Assembly: GCA_964453435.1 (NCBI GenBank)
Contig: CAYVQZ010000012.1
Coordinates: 17,578 to 81,577 of the forward strand
DNA length: 64,000 nucleotides
Direction of reading: 5' to 3'
DNA from: CAYVQZ01 sp964453435
Lineage (GTDB): Bacteria; Abyssobacteria; SURF-5
Both the position numbers and the translations under genes were made by a program. This document shows, one piece after another, positions 24,175 through 34,167 of the stretch; the first letter of the stretch is position 1, and each line of letters starts with the position of its first letter. The notes beneath the pieces were generated by a model. That model saw only the letters and a list, made by a program, of their open reading frames with translations, had not been told where the DNA came from and did no database searches.

Positions 24175-26313
24175 ATGGCAATTCGGACTAAGCATCTTCA
24201 TGAACGGCTTGAAGCCCTTGCACAGAACCTGTGGTGGACATGGCATCCGGAAGTAGTGAGCATTTTCATGGATTTGGACTCCCAGCTCTGGCGCGAGGTC
24301 GACCATAATCCAATTGCTCTCCTGAACCAGATCAGTCCCGACGAGGTCGAAGAGCGCGCATCGGAGCTGGTGCTGCACAGCCGAATAAATTACGCATTCA
24401 GGCGATTAAGCGACTATCTTGACGGAAAGAAGACGTGGGGCTCGGTCCACTGCGGCAACCTGCGCAGTCGTCCCGTCGCATATTTCTCCGCCGAATTCGG
24501 GTTGCACGAATCCATCCCCATCTATTCCGGGGGCCTGGGAATTTTGGCGGGAGACCACCTGAAGAGCGCGTCTGACCTGGGAATCCCGCTGGTCGCGGTG
24601 GGGCTCCTTTACAATCAAGGTTATTTCAGCCAAATGCTGAACAGAGACGGGTGGCAGGAGGAGGATTATGCAGACCTTGACATCAAGCAGATTCCATTGC
24701 AGTCGGTACCAGCGGGAGACGGCAAGCCATTGATGGTTCGAGTTGACACCCGTGAGGGTTTCATTCAAGCGAGGGTCTGGCAATTGCGCGTGGGCAGGGT
24801 CCAGTTGTTGCTCCTTGATTCCAATATCGAGGGAAACACGGCCGAAGACCGGGGCTTGACCTCCCGGTTGTATGGCGGAAACGACCGAGTCCGGATCAGG
24901 CAGGAACTGTTGCTTGGGATTGGTGGAGCTCGCGCATTGCAGGCATTAGACATTTTCCCTGGCGTCCTGCATCTGAACGAAGGACACAATGCGTTCGCCA
25001 TCCTCGAGGAGATTCGCCGGGTCATGGAAGATGACGCATTGCCATTCTCACGCGCTCGGAGGCGGGTGTCACTATACACGGCCTTTACGACACACACGCC
25101 CGTGCCCGCCGGCCATGACCGCTTCTCGGCAGACCTCGTTGAAGAACACCTTGGCCTTCTGCGGGAAAAGCTGGGGCTTTCTCAAGAAGAATTCATGGCA
25201 CAGGGGCGTGTCAATGCGCACGACCGCTCGGAACCTTTCTGCATGACTGTTCTTGCATTGAAAAACTCGCGCCGGACGAATGCCGTGTCGGCGATACATG
25301 CCGACGTGAGTCGGCGGATGTGGCACGGTCTCTGGCCGGAAAGGCCGGAGCCTGAGATTCCAATCGGACACATAACCAACGGAGTGCACGTGCTGTCGTG
25401 GCTGGCGCCACAAATGAAACAACTATTTGAGACGCGCCTTGCGCAGGATTGGCCAACGAGAATGGTTCATCCGGATGTCTGGGAAAAGGTCACCGAGATC
25501 GACGATGGCGAATTGTGGGAAACCCAGCAAAGCCTGAAAATGCGTTTGATTCGCTTTGTCCGGCGACGCCTGCTGACACAGGCAAAGCGCGCGGGCAACA
25601 AAGATATCATAGAGCAAGTCGAACAGATTCTGGACCCCGACGTTTTAACGATAGGTTCGGCCCGCAGGTTCGCCACATACAAACGCGGGGACCTCATCCT
25701 CTCGCAGCCGGAGCGACTCGCAAAATTGATGAACGACCCGAAACGGCCGATTCAGCTTATTTTCGCCGGCAAGGCGCATCCGAGAGACGAGGAAGGCAAA
25801 AAGGTTTTGCAGAAGGTCGCTCGGTATTCCCTGAGTTCGGCATATAGGAACCGAATAGTTTTTGTTGAAAACTACGATTACAATGTTGCCCGTCACCTTG
25901 TCCAGGGCGTGGACGTATGGTTGAACACTCCGCGCCGACCTCTGGAGGCGTGCGGCACAAGCGGGCAAAAGGTCGTTTTGAATGGCGGCTTGAACTTGTC
26001 CATTCTGGACGGATGGTGGAATGAGGCGTACGACGGAAAGAATGGCTTCGCTATTGGTCACGGGGGCATGCACAACGACCAGAATGTGCAGTACCAGCGG
26101 GATTCGGACTTTCTGTATGAAACGCTCGAGCAAGCGGTTATCCCCCTGTATTACGACCGAGACTCGAGCGGGATACCGCACCACTGGGTCGAACGAATGA
26201 AAGCCGGCATGCAGACGTTGGGCTGGCGATTCAATGCGGACCGTATGGTCAGAGACTATGCCCAGCACGTGTATCTGCCTGCCGCAAGCGCGACCTCAGC
26301 CGAAATTTACTAG
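24175..26313 (+). CDS. glgP: Alpha-glucan (glycogen/maltodextrin) phosphorylase, short form
   Basis: 712 residues, shorter than E. coli GlgP and typical of the TIGR02094 branch. It releases glucose-1-phosphate from alpha-1,4-glucans. Landmarks: NLWWTWHPEV near residue 18, YFSAEFGLHESIPIYSGGLG near 105, HLNEGHNAFAI, TTHTPVPAGHDRF, FATYKRGDLIL, and the PLP site EACGTSGQKVVLNGGLNLS, in which the lysine is kept though the usual Met before it is Gln. The ATG at 24175 (GGAG) starts the conserved block; the frame upstream overlaps the oxidoreductase gene. It implies glycogen storage. Confidence 0.93.
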   Translation: MAIRTKHLHERLEALAQNLWWTWHPEVVSIFMDLDSQLWREVDHNPIALLNQISPDEVEERASELVLHSRINYAFRRLSDYLDGKKTWGSVHCGNLRSRPVAYFSAEFGLHESIPIYSGGLGILAGDHLKSASDLGIPLVAVGLLYNQGYFSQMLNRDGWQEEDYADLDIKQIPLQSVPAGDGKPLMVRVDTREGFIQARVWQLRVGRVQLLLLDSNIEGNTAEDRGLTSRLYGGNDRVRIRQELLLGIGGARALQALDIFPGVLHLNEGHNAFAILEEIRRVMEDDALPFSRARRRVSLYTAFTTHTPVPAGHDRFSADLVEEHLGLLREKLGLSQEEFMAQGRVNAHDRSEPFCMTVLALKNSRRTNAVSAIHADVSRRMWHGLWPERPEPEIPIGHITNGVHVLSWLAPQMKQLFETRLAQDWPTRMVHPDVWEKVTEIDDGELWETQQSLKMRLIRFVRRRLLTQAKRAGNKDIIEQVEQILDPDVLTIGSARRFATYKRGDLILSQPERLAKLMNDPKRPIQLIFAGKAHPRDEEGKKVLQKVARYSLSSAYRNRIVFVENYDYNVARHLVQGVDVWLNTPRRPLEACGTSGQKVVLNGGLNLSILDGWWNEAYDGKNGFAIGHGGMHNDQNVQYQRDSDFLYETLEQAVIPLYYDRDSSGIPHHWVERMKAGMQTLGWRFNADRMVRDYAQHVYLPAASATSAEIY

Positions 26314-26461
26314 TTCGCTTGCAGCCGTTACGGAAGCATCACTCTCGGCGGGTCAGAGAATCCGGCCGGCTTGCAAGGGTCGTGCAAGAAACGCAAATTC
26401 CTGAGGGATGGATAATCGGATGGTCTCGACTGTCCGGATAAGAGTATGAAAGCAAGAGGAT

Positions 26462-27190
26462 ATGGGCCTGAAAAATAAAGTGGCGCTCGTCACCGGCGGC
26501 GGGCGCGGAATCGGGCGCGAAACGGCGCTGTTGTTTGCAGCAGAGGGAGCGAAAGTGGCCATATCGGCTCGTCATTCTCATGAGATATTGGAGGTGGCCG
26601 CCCAGATCAGGAGCTCGGGCGGAGCCGCGCTGGCGGTGGCCGGTGATGTTTCCCTGGAAGGCGACGTGAAGCGCATCATCGATGAAACAGTCTCCGAGTT
26701 TGGCGGCGTCGACATCCTTGTGAACAACGCGGGGATTCTCAGATATGGTCCGATTGTGACCATGGAGAGCACCGAGTGGCGAGAGGTTATCGAGGTCAAC
26801 CTTATGGGAACGTACTACTGCACGAAGGCAGTGGTCCCGATACTGCTTGAGCGGGGGTGGGGAAGAATCATTAACATCTCCTCCCGCAGCGGAAAGATCG
26901 GGCGTCCAACGGCCACGGCCTACTGCGCCTCCAAACATGCCGTCATCGGATTTACGAAAGCGCTGGCTGAGGAACTGGCTCCATTCAACATTACCGTAAA
27001 CGGAGTTTGTCCCGGTGTCGTCGATACGGATATGGTTCCAAAAACGGTTAAGGAAGAAGTCGGACCGGGGATTGTCAGACCACAGCAGGTTGCAAGTCTG
27101 GTGGTATATCTGGCGAGTGAGGAATGCGGCGCGATCAACGGCGAGGCCATAAACATATTCGGCAATTCGAAGCTCGAAATTCGCATGTGA
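26462..27190 (+). CDS. Short-chain dehydrogenase/reductase (FabG-like)
   Basis: 242 residues with the classical SDR set: TGGGRGIGRET for NAD(P) binding, NNAG at about residue 87, a Ser in INISSRSGK, and YCASK as the catalytic Tyr-Lys pair. PGVVDTDMV follows. It probably interconverts a 3-ketoacyl and 3-hydroxyacyl thioester or a similar alcohol. AGAGG precedes the ATG. Confidence 0.92.
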   Translation: MGLKNKVALVTGGGRGIGRETALLFAAEGAKVAISARHSHEILEVAAQIRSSGGAALAVAGDVSLEGDVKRIIDETVSEFGGVDILVNNAGILRYGPIVTMESTEWREVIEVNLMGTYYCTKAVVPILLERGWGRIINISSRSGKIGRPTATAYCASKHAVIGFTKALAEELAPFNITVNGVCPGVVDTDMVPKTVKEEVGPGIVRPQQVASLVVYLASEECGAINGEAINIFGNSKLEIRM

Positions 27191-27275
27191 TTTCGAGGTC
27201 GTCTCCAACAAACACTTATCCGGTTCGGCCGCTTCCTTATCGCGAGGTCACGATAGCTTCTTTGCAGGAGGGGTC

Positions 27276-27683
27276 ATGTTTCGAATCACGTTTTTCGCCG
27301 ATAGTTTTTCCTGGGTTGCCCATCCCCCTGAAATAAAAGTGGAAGCGAGAGATTTGACCGAGGGCGAGGCTATCTTTGTCAGCGGGAAACTTATGGACCC
27401 TGATTTCGTTCGTAAAATCACGGGACGATATATTCCTTTCACTTCGGCGGTTGCGACGGATTACGCGAGAGGGGAGCGGGGCACGGGGGAGAAGAAGACG
27501 CTCGTTTTGGTACCCAAGCAGGGGGAATGGGTTCTCGGCTCGCTCCTGATGAAATTGAGCCCAACCGACCTGGAAGCGCTCGATGCGTTTGAGCAGGTCC
27601 CGGCAATCAGACACAAGACGCCGATACGGGTTAGAACCGGAACAATCGAACGGATGGCGACCACCTTTATCCCCCGAGAATAA
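27276..27683 (+). CDS. Gamma-glutamylcyclotransferase-like (AIG2/GGCT fold) protein
   Basis: 135 residues. FVSGKLMDPDFVRKITGR resembles the YGTLxxxxxxxxxxG start of the GGCT fold, and VLGSLLMKLSPTDLEALDAFE matches its V.G.LY.L...ELE.LD.FE core, including the catalytic-type Glu. Here the opening YGTL is SGKL. Members release 5-oxoproline or have unknown roles. AGGAGGGG lies just before the ATG, 85 bases after the SDR gene. Confidence 0.65.
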   Translation: MFRITFFADSFSWVAHPPEIKVEARDLTEGEAIFVSGKLMDPDFVRKITGRYIPFTSAVATDYARGERGTGEKKTLVLVPKQGEWVLGSLLMKLSPTDLEALDAFEQVPAIRHKTPIRVRTGTIERMATTFIPRE

Positions 27684-27917
27684 TGCCCTCAGAAAGAACC
27701 CGGAGATGAATCCGAATTACCGCGCTTCCACTGTCGGGACAGCTTCTGTGATCCGGCGTCCGAACGATATGGTTGCAAAAAGTCCTGGGTGTCGGACCGA
27801 ATACTGGGCAAGCTCTTGGAAATAGGCCGCCGCAATTGTGTTCTCGAAAGGAGGTTCTTCGTTTATGCTCGCCTGCGAGACATCAGGTCCGCCACATCAC
27901 GGGCACAGGCCGGGTAC

Positions 27918-28790
27918 TTATTTCTTCGTGTAGTCGTACCAGCCCCGCCCCGTTTTTTCTCCGTAATTGCCCTGGCTATAGTGCGCAACGACGCTGGGGT
28001 ATGGCAAGTCGGCCGGATTGCCCGTCCGTTTAAAGCGCTCGGTATCCATTGTGTACTGCAGGTCTATCCCGATCAGGTCCATAAGACGGAAAGGCCCCAT
28101 CGGGTGCCCGGCCCCGTGAACGCAGGCTTTGTCGATATCTTCGGCGGTGGCGACGCCCATTTCCAGCATCCAGAGAGCTTCGCGGGTCAGCGCTCCCAAA
28201 ATGCGATTGACAACGAATCCATCGACTTCCTTCTTGAGCAATACACCGACCTTGCCGAGTTTTGCGCACAGGTCCATGGAAATCTGCGCCGTCTCGTCAG
28301 ACACATGCGGGCCCCTTACCACTTCCACCAGTTTCATCACGAGGGCCGGATTAAAGAAGTGCAGATTAATCACTTTTTCGGGCCTGCTGGTCGCGTCGGC
28401 GATTTTCGAGCTGACAATGGCAGAACTGTTGGTGGCAAGGATGGCATGCTTTGGGGCCAGCTTGTCGAGGTCTGCAAAGATTCTCCGCTTCAGGTCGAGA
28501 ATTTCCAAAACCGCCTCGATAACGTAATCGGCCTCCTTCACTGCTTCCTTCAAATCCGAAGAGAACGTTAGTCTTTCTCGAGCGTCTTTTGCCTGTTCTT
28601 CGGTCATTTTTCCTTTTTTGACGCGACCGGGTAGATAGGAATCGACAAAATTCTCGGCCTTTTTCAGTATTTCCTCGCTAATGTCGGTACAGGTGGTTTT
28701 GTAACCATTGATTGCGCACAAAAGCGATATCTGATGCCCCATGTTGCCCGCGCCCACCACACAAATAGTCTTGATGTCATCAATTTTCAT
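27918..28790 (-). CDS. 3-hydroxyacyl-CoA dehydrogenase (NAD)
   Basis: 290 residues, the length of stand-alone monofunctional enzymes (HBD/PaaH type). GAGNMGHQI is the NAD loop, ILATNSSAI and INLHFFNPALVMKLVEVV carry the conserved active-site Ser, His and Asn, and LIGIDLQYTM and GRGWYDYTKK complete the C-terminal domain. It oxidises (3S)-hydroxyacyl-CoA to 3-ketoacyl-CoA. AAGGAGAG precedes the ATG. The MaoC hydratase in this window belongs to the (R)-hydroxy family, so the two may serve different routes. Confidence 0.95.
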   Translation of the reverse strand: MKIDDIKTICVVGAGNMGHQISLLCAINGYKTTCTDISEEILKKAENFVDSYLPGRVKKGKMTEEQAKDARERLTFSSDLKEAVKEADYVIEAVLEILDLKRRIFADLDKLAPKHAILATNSSAIVSSKIADATSRPEKVINLHFFNPALVMKLVEVVRGPHVSDETAQISMDLCAKLGKVGVLLKKEVDGFVVNRILGALTREALWMLEMGVATAEDIDKACVHGAGHPMGPFRLMDLIGIDLQYTMDTERFKRTGNPADLPYPSVVAHYSQGNYGEKTGRGWYDYTKK

Positions 28791-28933
28791 CGTCTCTCTC
28801 CTTGCTTATTCGTGATGCATTTTCAGTGTCTAAGGTCCTATAAAGTCATCGAGGTGTATCATTTCATAGACGACGGTATTTGCGGACCACGAGCGTCTCC
28901 GGCAATTACCTTCTGTTGGTCCGGAGCATTCTA

Positions 28934-30541
28934 TCAGGCTTCGGGACCAGCCGCAATGACTTCCGGAGGGGACCCGTCGGCAAATTTATTGAAATTTTCG
29001 AGAAATCGTTCGACTAATTTTCTCGCATTCGCATCGTAATCCTGCGGACCATTCCACGTGCTCCTGGGGTCGAGAATTTCATCGGGCACGTCAGGACATT
29101 CCGCGGGAACATGAAAAGAGAAAACGGGGTCCTCTCGGGTGGAAACCTTTTCGAGGCGCCCGTCCAATATTGCGCGTATGATGGACCTCGTAAACGCGAT
29201 GCTCACCCTGTTTCCGACCCCATACGGACCGCCGATCCAGCCGGTATTGACCAGCCAACAGGATACTCCGTGCCGGTCGATTTTCTCGCCCAAAAGCCTC
29301 GCGTAGACGGTGGGAGGCAACGCCATGAATGGCGCCCCGAAACAGGCGCTGAACGTCGCCTGGGGCTCCTTGCCCAAACCTCGTTCGGTTCCCGCCACTT
29401 TTGCGGTATATCCCGAGAGGAAGTGATAGATCGCCTGGTCCCGTGTCAGCTTTGCGACAGGGGGCATCACTCCGAAGGCGTCGCATGTGAGCATGATAAT
29501 GACGCTGGGATGGCCTGCTCTGCCGGAACGAAGTGCGTTCGGGATGTGGGGAATCGGGTAAGCCGCCCTCGTGTTTTCGGTAAAAGAAGCGTCGTCGAGG
29601 TCAACCCGCCTGGTCTGTGGGTCTATCGTGACATTTTCGAGAATGGTGCCGAACTTTCTTGTGCATTCGTATATTTGCGGTTCAGCGTCGCGCGCGAGCC
29701 GGATTACCTTGGCGTAGCAACCCCCTTCGAAATTGAAGATACCCTCGTCGCTCCATCCGTGTTCGTCGTCTCCGAGCAGGCGGCGTTCGGGGTCCGCCGA
29801 AAGAGTCGTTTTCCCGGTGCCCGACAACCCGAAAAATAATGCCACATCGCCACCGGCGCCGACATTTGCGGAACAATGCATGGAGAGAACCTTTTCCTGC
29901 GGAAGCAGGTAGTTCAGCACCGTGAAAACCGATTTCTTAATCTCGCCCGCATAACTTGTACCCCCAATGAGGATGAGGCGTTTGCCAAAATTTACGAGAA
30001 TGAACGCCTCGGAGTTCGTTCCGTCAATTTCCGGAATGGCGTGAAATTGGGGACCGGAGATAATCGTGAATTCCGGATTGTGGTCTCGAAGTTCTTCCGG
30101 ATTGTTGATTTGCACGAAGAGGTTTCGCGCAAACAGGCTCTGCCAGGCGGTAACGGTTATTATTCGGATCGGGACGCGATATGCCTCATCCGCTCCCGCA
30201 AAGCAGTCCTGCACGAAAAGTTCGCGGCCCTGCACATATGCCTGAAGCCGAAAGAAGAGGTCGTCAAAATGCTCGATGTCAAATGGTCTGTTATCCTTGC
30301 CCCACCAAATCTTCGCGTCACTGGTTGGCTCACTGACGATGAATCGATCCTGAGGCGACCGTCCCGTGTGATGGCCGGTCCGAACGACCAGCGGTCCCAA
30401 GTGGGCGACTATCCCCTCCCGGCGACGAACAATCTCTTCATACAGCGCGCCCGTCGAGAGGTTCCAGTGAACCACGCCCAGGTTTCGGAACCCATGCATA
30501 TCAAGGCCATGCCGGCTGGCATAAAGGTCGGTAGGCTCCAT
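28934..30541 (-). CDS. pckA: Phosphoenolpyruvate carboxykinase (ATP)
   Basis: 535 residues, the ATP-dependent type. It converts oxaloacetate and ATP to PEP and CO2, or the reverse in some anaerobes. Visible: HTGRSPQDRFIV (about 57-68), GTSYAGEIKKS, the Walker-A-like FFGLSGTGKTTLSADP near 237, and the metal site around MHCSANVG. AGGAGG precedes the ATG. It has its own transcript, divergent from the tetR-glycyl radical operon. Confidence 0.97.
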   Translation of the reverse strand: MEPTDLYASRHGLDMHGFRNLGVVHWNLSTGALYEEIVRRREGIVAHLGPLVVRTGHHTGRSPQDRFIVSEPTSDAKIWWGKDNRPFDIEHFDDLFFRLQAYVQGRELFVQDCFAGADEAYRVPIRIITVTAWQSLFARNLFVQINNPEELRDHNPEFTIISGPQFHAIPEIDGTNSEAFILVNFGKRLILIGGTSYAGEIKKSVFTVLNYLLPQEKVLSMHCSANVGAGGDVALFFGLSGTGKTTLSADPERRLLGDDEHGWSDEGIFNFEGGCYAKVIRLARDAEPQIYECTRKFGTILENVTIDPQTRRVDLDDASFTENTRAAYPIPHIPNALRSGRAGHPSVIIMLTCDAFGVMPPVAKLTRDQAIYHFLSGYTAKVAGTERGLGKEPQATFSACFGAPFMALPPTVYARLLGEKIDRHGVSCWLVNTGWIGGPYGVGNRVSIAFTRSIIRAILDGRLEKVSTREDPVFSFHVPAECPDVPDEILDPRSTWNGPQDYDANARKLVERFLENFNKFADGSPPEVIAAGPEA

Positions 30542-30944
30542 GGTCTAATCCCTCCTGTCAAGAAAAGATCTAAGGTAATTCAGAATATGATACCTTACCT
30601 CGAAACAAAACTCAACCAGCAAAGGCTTTTTTCTTTTTTCCCGGAAATCTCGATCGCGTCTTGCAGGGTGAAGACCGGAAGTCAGCGTTGTTCATGTAAC
30701 TTGAAACCGTTTTGTAAAGAGCGGGGCACAGTGACCGGGGTGTGGCTGGTTGTTATTTGAATTAAATTCATATTCGGGATCAGCGCCCGGAGCGCGGTCG
30801 ATTGGTTCATAACCTTATGAAAGCAATAATTTTAGCTATCAGAGACATCTAAATATACTTCTGGATTGACGAGGCTCGAAGTATATGATAAAATGTAAAT
30901 GAATGATATTCATATAATCTCTTTGAGGAAGGACGCTTTCACAA
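30542..30944. other. 403-base divergent region between pckA and tetR
   Basis: The part next to pckA has a T-rich stretch (30626-30640) and no clear gene. The part near tetR holds the promoter and two inverted repeats described separately. I see no coding frame. Confidence 0.6.
30853..30913 (+). promoter_or_regulatory. tetR-glycyl radical operon promoter with two palindromic operators
   Basis: TTGACG (30866-30871), 17 bases, TAAAAT (30889-30894). ATATACTTC (30853-30861) and GAAGTATAT (30878-30886) form an inverted repeat straddling the -35, and ATGAAT-GAT-ATTCAT (30899-30913) covers the expected start site. Either could bind the TetR product. Confidence 0.65.
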
Positions 30945-31631
30945 ATGGGTACGAGAGCAAGGTCACTGGAAGACAAGCAACAGAGAAGACAATTAATTCT
31001 GGAAGCTGCGAAGGAACTTTTTTTCGATTTGGGCTACCAGGATACTACCATTGAAATGGTCACGGAGCGCGCCGGCGTGAGCACGGGCACGTTCTATATC
31101 TATTTTAAGAGCAAGCGGGAAATCTATATGACTCTTTATGCGGACGGAATCGATATATTCCATCGTATGGCGAAACAGTCGATTTCGTGGCCGGGCATGA
31201 CTGTGATAAGCCGGTTGTCGGCCATTGCGCATGCGTATTACCGTTTCTATGTGGATTACAGGGAGTACTTTAAAATCCTCGCATTTATCCACCTGCATCA
31301 AGCGGAGTTGAAAGAGCCGAGTGAAATGAGTGAGCTTTTGGACCAAAAAGCGATAGAACTCTTGCAGATGATAGAGAGTGTAATAAAAGATGGGGTGGGC
31401 GACGGCGAGCTGAAGCCGATGGATACATGGAAAGCCACCAATGTGTTATGGGGTTTGATGGATGGTCTCGTCATGCTTGCTGAACGAAAGAATGTGATGG
31501 TTATGGGAGTGAATCTCGAGGACCTTTTCAAACAGGCCCTTGAAATTGTCTTCTACGGGATGGTGGCGCGGGATGACCGCACAAGAAACAACAATGAGAT
31601 GGAGAAACGAAATGACTACTACCACGAGTAA
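30945..31631 (+). CDS. TetR/AcrR family transcriptional regulator
   Basis: 228 residues. The helix-turn-helix reads RRQLILEAAKELFFDLGYQDTTIEMVTERAGVSTGTFYIYFKSKREIY; the rest is the helical sensor domain, with a run of methionines near the C-terminus. Its last 20 bases overlap the start of the glycyl radical enzyme, so regulator and enzyme are translated from one message. This is an arrangement expected for a regulator that senses the enzyme's substrate or product. Autoregulation through the palindromes upstream is inferred. Confidence 0.9.
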   Translation: MGTRARSLEDKQQRRQLILEAAKELFFDLGYQDTTIEMVTERAGVSTGTFYIYFKSKREIYMTLYADGIDIFHRMAKQSISWPGMTVISRLSAIAHAYYRFYVDYREYFKILAFIHLHQAELKEPSEMSELLDQKAIELLQMIESVIKDGVGDGELKPMDTWKATNVLWGLMDGLVMLAERKNVMVMGVNLEDLFKQALEIVFYGMVARDDRTRNNNEMEKRNDYYHE

Positions 31632-34110
31632 AGCTCGACAAGCTCAGAGAGCCCTTCAGCGTTCGGCCTTCTTGGAAGCGCTGGAGATGGGCGTGGACGC
31701 CGGAGACACCGGTTTCGTGAGGTTAATTGCCGAGCAAAGCGGGCCGTCCACCGAGCGCAATCGGCGCAGGCGTGAGGCCTTTTTCAACACGCCGTTCAGT
31801 ATCTGTATAGAACGAGCGCGATATTACACGGAGAGCTTCCGAGAGAGTGAGGGCGAGCCACAAATCATCAGGATGGGAAGGGCTCTTCGCCACTATCTTC
31901 GGAATGTGACGCTCGTGCTCGACGAAAACGACCTCTTTGCCGGATATGCAGGCGGTAAGATGCTCTGCTCGCAAATTTTTCCCGAGCTGGCATCGGCATA
32001 TCTCGACGACGACGCATGGGAAGAGGCGGGCAATTTTAACATCAACCCGGTACAAATAAGCGAGAGCGAAATCGAAGAACTGAGACAGATGGCTGCTTAC
32101 TGGCGGGGGCAATCGCTGTCCGAATTCTATGACCATATGAAACCACACAACGATGATTTGCTCCACCAGCGAGGCCTCATTTTCGCGTATAACATGCTGG
32201 CCGGCATCGGACACGTGATTGTGGATATTGAGCGCGTCCTCAACCGCGGGCTCGCTGCCATTCGTAATGAAGCGCTTCAAAAGCTTGAACGGTTACGGAC
32301 CGATCCCGAGGACGGTCTTACACCGAAGAAAATCGCATTCTACAGGGCGGTAGCCATTGCCATCGAGGGCCTGACAGAGTACGCAAATCGCTATGCGGAC
32401 CGCGCAGAATCTCTTGCAAGAAAGGAACAGGACGAGCGGCGGCGCGCAGAACTTCTTCGAATCGCCAGAGCCTGTCGATGGGTTCCGGAACATCCGGCGC
32501 GCACTTTCTATGAAGCGCTGCAGTGCTCGCTGTTTCTTCTGATTGCAAACCAGATGGAGTCGTGCGAAATTTCTATCTGCCCCGGGAGGATGGATCAGTT
32601 TCTGTATCCGCTCTATCGCAGAGACATTGACGAAGGCAAGCTCACACGAGCAGAAGCCGTCGAGTTACTGGAGAATTTTCAGATTCGGCTGGGACAAAGT
32701 TCGTGGCTTTACACCGGCCGCCGTCAGGGTGTTCTCTTCTATCCGAAACGGGGAAACCTGGTCACGATTACTCTCAGCGGAAAAGATGACACGGGCCGCG
32801 ATCTCACGAACGAGCTGACATATCTTATCATGCATGCTCATGCCAATAACCGCCTCGGACATCCGACTCTGGCGGTGCGACTGCACAAGAACTCGCCGGA
32901 TGCGCTGCGGGAAGCGTGTGCCCGCGTGATTGGAACGGGGAAGGGTCAGCCGGGTATAATGAACGATGAGGTGATGGTTCCCGCCCTTATGCGGTTGGGG
33001 TTCGAGAAAAAAGATGCGTATAATTACGCCGATGTCGGCTGCATAGAAATGGGTACCGCCGGGACCTCGATCGGACCGGTGAGCATCGGCTTTGTAAACC
33101 TCGCAAAATGCCTCGAACTCGCCCTGCACAATGGGAAATGCCCGATTTTCGGAGACCAGGTGGGACCGCAGACCGGTCCTGCTGACGCATTCGCAAGTCA
33201 CGATGAACTCCTTCAGGCATATGCCAAACAGGTGCGGTTCGCCGTCACTCAATTCAATCAATCGGTCTCCGCGATCGAGATGGGACACGAAGCGCTGCGT
33301 CCGATTCCTTTCATGTCGTCGATCACGGATAATTCGATGGAATGCGGTCTGGACCTCACAAATGGCGGATCGAAATATTACTTCGCCGGGATAGAAGGTA
33401 TCGGCCTCGCGGATGTGGCAGACTCGCTAGCTGCAATCAAGAAGCTCGTGTTCGAGGACAAGAAAGTGTCCATGCGCGAAGTCGTCGATGCGATTGCGAC
33501 AAACTTTGCCGATAACGAACGCCTGCGCCTGATGCTTCTGAACAATGCGCCGAAATTCGGCAATGACGTCGACTGGGTGGATGAAATCGCCCGCGAGGCC
33601 TGTACCGTCTATTTGAAAGAGGTCAAGAGACACCGCGACTATTGGGGAAGCGTCTATTATCCGGGGATATGGTCAATCGAGCTCGCGATGATTCTTGGAA
33701 GCGCGGTTGGCGCGCTTCCAAGCGGGCGACAGGCGTTTGAATCATTGACCGAGGGTGTCGCTCCTTCGCGCGGGTGTGACAGGCGCGGACCGACTGCAGC
33801 AGTCAGGTCGGTTGCGAAATTGGACCATCACCTGATGGAAAACGGGAGCATTTTCAACATGAAGTTCAACCCGAGCGCCTTCACGGCGGACAACATCGGA
33901 AAATTCATTGACATCGCAAAAACGTATTTCGACCTGGGTGGTTTTCAGATGCAGTTTACAGTCGTTGACCGGGACACGCTCTTGGACGCCCGTGAGAATC
34001 CCGAGAAACATCGCGACCTTGTTGTGCGAGTGGCCGGATACAGCGCATATTTCGTCGAGCAATCGCCGCGCGTGCAAGAACACATAATCGAGCGGACCGA
34101 ACATTGCTGA
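31612..34110 (+). CDS. Glycyl radical enzyme (PFL/dehydratase family), substrate unknown
   Basis: 832 residues, complete. The thiyl cysteine is Cys477 in ADVGCIEMG, with the family glutamate two residues on. The radical glycine is Gly809 in RVAGYSAYF, 24 residues from the end. The enzyme needs an S-adenosylmethionine activase and is destroyed by oxygen. GCIEMG departs from the GCVEPQ typical of glycerol and choline lyases, so substrate assignment is unsafe; it is not clearly pyruvate formate-lyase. The ATG at 31612 (GGAG upstream) overlaps tetR; ATG 31594 is an alternative. The adjacent activase is truncated. Confidence 0.92.
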   Translation: MTTTTSKARQAQRALQRSAFLEALEMGVDAGDTGFVRLIAEQSGPSTERNRRRREAFFNTPFSICIERARYYTESFRESEGEPQIIRMGRALRHYLRNVTLVLDENDLFAGYAGGKMLCSQIFPELASAYLDDDAWEEAGNFNINPVQISESEIEELRQMAAYWRGQSLSEFYDHMKPHNDDLLHQRGLIFAYNMLAGIGHVIVDIERVLNRGLAAIRNEALQKLERLRTDPEDGLTPKKIAFYRAVAIAIEGLTEYANRYADRAESLARKEQDERRRAELLRIARACRWVPEHPARTFYEALQCSLFLLIANQMESCEISICPGRMDQFLYPLYRRDIDEGKLTRAEAVELLENFQIRLGQSSWLYTGRRQGVLFYPKRGNLVTITLSGKDDTGRDLTNELTYLIMHAHANNRLGHPTLAVRLHKNSPDALREACARVIGTGKGQPGIMNDEVMVPALMRLGFEKKDAYNYADVGCIEMGTAGTSIGPVSIGFVNLAKCLELALHNGKCPIFGDQVGPQTGPADAFASHDELLQAYAKQVRFAVTQFNQSVSAIEMGHEALRPIPFMSSITDNSMECGLDLTNGGSKYYFAGIEGIGLADVADSLAAIKKLVFEDKKVSMREVVDAIATNFADNERLRLMLLNNAPKFGNDVDWVDEIAREACTVYLKEVKRHRDYWGSVYYPGIWSIELAMILGSAVGALPSGRQAFESLTEGVAPSRGCDRRGPTAAVRSVAKLDHHLMENGSIFNMKFNPSAFTADNIGKFIDIAKTYFDLGGFQMQFTVVDRDTLLDARENPEKHRDLVVRVAGYSAYFVEQSPRVQEHIIERTEHC

Positions 34111-34167
34111 AGGGCCGTTTGCAAATTCCTCGAACAGAGAATGGGCGCCGGGAACTTGGAGACATAC

